NCBI RefSeq assembly: GCF_012641265.1
Contig: NZ_JABAHZ010000003.1
Location: 496,001-560,000, forward strand
DNA length: 64,000 nt
Direction of reading: 5' to 3'
From: Chitinophaga eiseniae
Lineage (GTDB): Bacteria > Bacteroidota > Bacteroidia > Chitinophagales > Chitinophagaceae
The translations under genes and the position numbers were made by a program. The notes beneath the pieces were generated by a model. The model was not told the origin of the DNA. It saw nothing but the letters and a program-made list of their open reading frames with translations, and searched no databases. Of the stretch, positions 62,561-64,000 are shown in pieces. How positions within the stretch are numbered: position 1 is the stretch's first letter; each line of letters opens with the position of its first letter.

Positions 62561-64000
62561 TTAAGGAATATCATCGTTCTTAAAAAGAGGTTGCAACAGG
62601 AAATGCATGATCGCCAGGCCCAGCATCAACCCTATACCCAGTATAATCAATATACTCATGAGCGGCACACTATGGCATTGACCGGGTATACTGCTGATGC
62701 CTACAAAAGACATCTCTTTATTCAGGAAAAAAGCCATGAAGGTGCTGACCACAGTTAGTAGTACCAGCACGATCAGTACAATCAATAATTTTTTCCTCCA
62801 TTTCCAATCATCTCCCTGTGTTTTTATAAAATAAAAATAGGCTGCACTGCCGATGACCAGGAGCAAACCAAAACCAATAGCGAAATAAATAAAGTAAGTA
62901 TCTCCTTCGTACTGCGATGCATCCACGCTACAGGGATCCTTGAATAAAACAACATAGATAGCCAGCTCCCGCTTAATCCGTTGCCACCACGTCAGATGCA
63001 GGGGAGGGAGCGGGCGTAGCGGAATGGTATCGAGGAAGAGCGTGTCTGTTACCACAAATTTATCTACCAGGGCATCCCATAGTTCTGTCCGGCCATCGTC
63101 GGCACCCAGCGTCCAGAGCGCTACGCCGCCAATACCATTTTTCAAAACATAATCGTATTTCATACCCATACTGATGCCATCATCAAACCAGATCTCTTCT
63201 CTTACATCGCCATATTGATCCCTTACTTCAATAAAGAAAGTGGCACTTGTTTCATCGAAGATGGGAACCGTATCAGACGGATATTGTTTACGGAGATCAC
63301 TATAACTCACGTAATGACTGAATGCATCCGGGCTCCCCTTCTTTCCTTTCTTCCATACCGCGCCATAATAGGGAAGCAGCAAGGACAGTTGCGCTGGCGG
63401 AATATCTCCCTGCAGGTACCTGGAAACTGCACCCTCTATAGATCTTGCGGCATTACCGCCAAGCGGTGCAAGCGCCATGGCAGTTTCCCCGCCGGCTTGT
63501 GTAAAATCGATAATGAAATAATCGACCGAGGTACGCAGGGCACGCAGATCATAATTATAAAACTGATCGTATACAGGTACTACCACGTTTACCTTAAAAT
63601 TCTTATTCGCATTCTTCAGCGTTGCTGAGAGGAAAGTAATGAAACTGCTAAAGGCAGTACGCTGATGATCCGGCAACCCCTGGAAGTAAATAGTAACCCC
63701 ATCTGCCTGTTGACGCGAGAGCAAACGGGCAAGGCTATCCGCAAATACCGTTTGTGCACTTTTATTCTTCAGCAACGCGAGTATATTATCGCTTTTCTTC
63801 TCCAGGAAAAGTAACTGCAGACTACATCCGGCAGACTTTGCGGTAGCGGTTGAATGTACGTCGCTCTCCTGGAAGGCAGGCTGTATTACTCCGCTCTGGC
63901 CGTTGACCAGGTAGCCGAGGAAGCTGAAAGTACCCAATGCGTTGTAATTATAGCTGGTGTAACCTTTCTCCATCCAGTAGGGTTGAATACCCATTACATC
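62561..64000 (-). CDS. GH18-like domain protein with three C-terminal membrane helices; degenerate active site (5' end beyond window)
   Basis: The frame is open to the window edge (Asp-Val precede the first Met at 63994), so the N-terminus lies outside; 479 codons are visible. YNYNALGTFSFLGYLV, ADGVTIYFQGLPDHQ, VDYFIIDF, then GGVALWTLGADDGR fit a GH18 barrel. The catalytic strand normally reads DGxxxDFEG; here it reads DGVTIYFQG, with Gln in place of the catalytic Glu, so it is probably not a hydrolase. Three membrane helices (near 63000-62570) follow, with a short cytoplasmic tail FKNDDIP. It may be a membrane anchor or receptor for the adjacent DUF4157 machinery. Confidence 0.72.
   Translation of the reverse strand, partial: DVMGIQPYWMEKGYTSYNYNALGTFSFLGYLVNGQSGVIQPAFQESDVHSTATAKSAGCSLQLLFLEKKSDNILALLKNKSAQTVFADSLARLLSRQQADGVTIYFQGLPDHQRTAFSSFITFLSATLKNANKNFKVNVVVPVYDQFYNYDLRALRTSVDYFIIDFTQAGGETAMALAPLGGNAARSIEGAVSRYLQGDIPPAQLSLLLPYYGAVWKKGKKGSPDAFSHYVSYSDLRKQYPSDTVPIFDETSATFFIEVRDQYGDVREEIWFDDGISMGMKYDYVLKNGIGGVALWTLGADDGRTELWDALVDKFVVTDTLFLDTIPLRPLPPLHLTWWQRIKRELAIYVVLFKDPCSVDASQYEGDTYFIYFAIGFGLLLVIGSAAYFYFIKTQGDDWKWRKKLLIVLIVLVLLTVVSTFMAFFLNKEMSFVGISSIPGQCHSVPLMSILIILGIGLMLGLAIMHFLLQPLFKNDDIP

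Noticed and set aside
1..64000. CRISPR arrays, insertion sequences with intact transposase, rRNA genes
   Set aside because: No regularly spaced repeats, transposase frames or rRNA sequence were seen.

Overview
The window looks like a chromosome segment of a Bacteroidota bacterium, most likely Chitinophagaceae (Chitinophaga-like). The signs are two SusC/SusD outer-membrane import loci under FecR and ECF sigma control, a protein with a C-terminal type IX secretion sorting domain, a sensor with a Bacteroidota-type propeller, a TAnnTTTG promoter in front of the tRNA gene, and coding regions that mostly lack strong Shine-Dalgarno sites. Family assignments come from reading motifs in the sequence; no search was run.

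Layout. 1-1768 (minus) is the N-terminal part of a large propeller sensor that runs off the window. 2051-6440 holds a rhomboid protease and two overlapping exported proteins of unknown function. At 6538 is tRNA-Asp(GTC), whose 3' end plus terminator recurs as a 58-bp direct repeat (55/58 identical by eye) at 19481-19538. This brackets a 12.9-kb genomic island carrying a mobilisation-gene relic with oriT-like inverted repeats, a minus-strand operon (ECF sigma, FecR, SusC, SusD, three TlpA-like thioredoxins) and an internally deleted tyrosine recombinase. 19829-24411 holds an NTF2-like protein, a LysR regulator and an M16 peptidase pair with one active and one inactive subunit. 24463-35320 holds a second, paralogous locus (ECF sigma, FecR, SusC, SusD, a frameshifted TlpA, an intact TlpA), flanked by a FecR relic on one side and a second decayed recombinase on the other.

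35362-47489 looks like ordinary chromosome: an NfeD/slipin pair, two AraC regulators, a PhyH oxygenase, an MFS transporter, a TMEM175-like channel, a GlcG/HbpS protein, an SDR, an EamA transporter, a TPR histidine kinase and a GNAT acetyltransferase. 48078-53062 is a TonB receptor plus ABC importer operon, most likely for haem. It is followed by a small exported protein and a 1424-residue secreted protein (BNR-type propeller, discoidin domain, T9SS sorting domain).

58022-64000 (minus) is a three-gene unit: a membrane-anchored GH18-like protein with a degenerate active site (running off the window), a DUF4157 (eCIS-core, HEAWH) protein ending in Cys-Leu-Leu-Met, and an 883-residue protein with an RGH...N nuclease-like motif and basic/acidic patches resembling eukaryotic nuclear-targeting signals. 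This is the best candidate here for an undescribed system, possibly cargo of an extracellular contractile injection system.

How the genes may work together: the two Sus loci combine outer-membrane import with several periplasmic thioredoxin-fold proteins, and M16 peptidases lie next to the second one. I infer a system for taking up and dismantling disulfide-bonded peptides.
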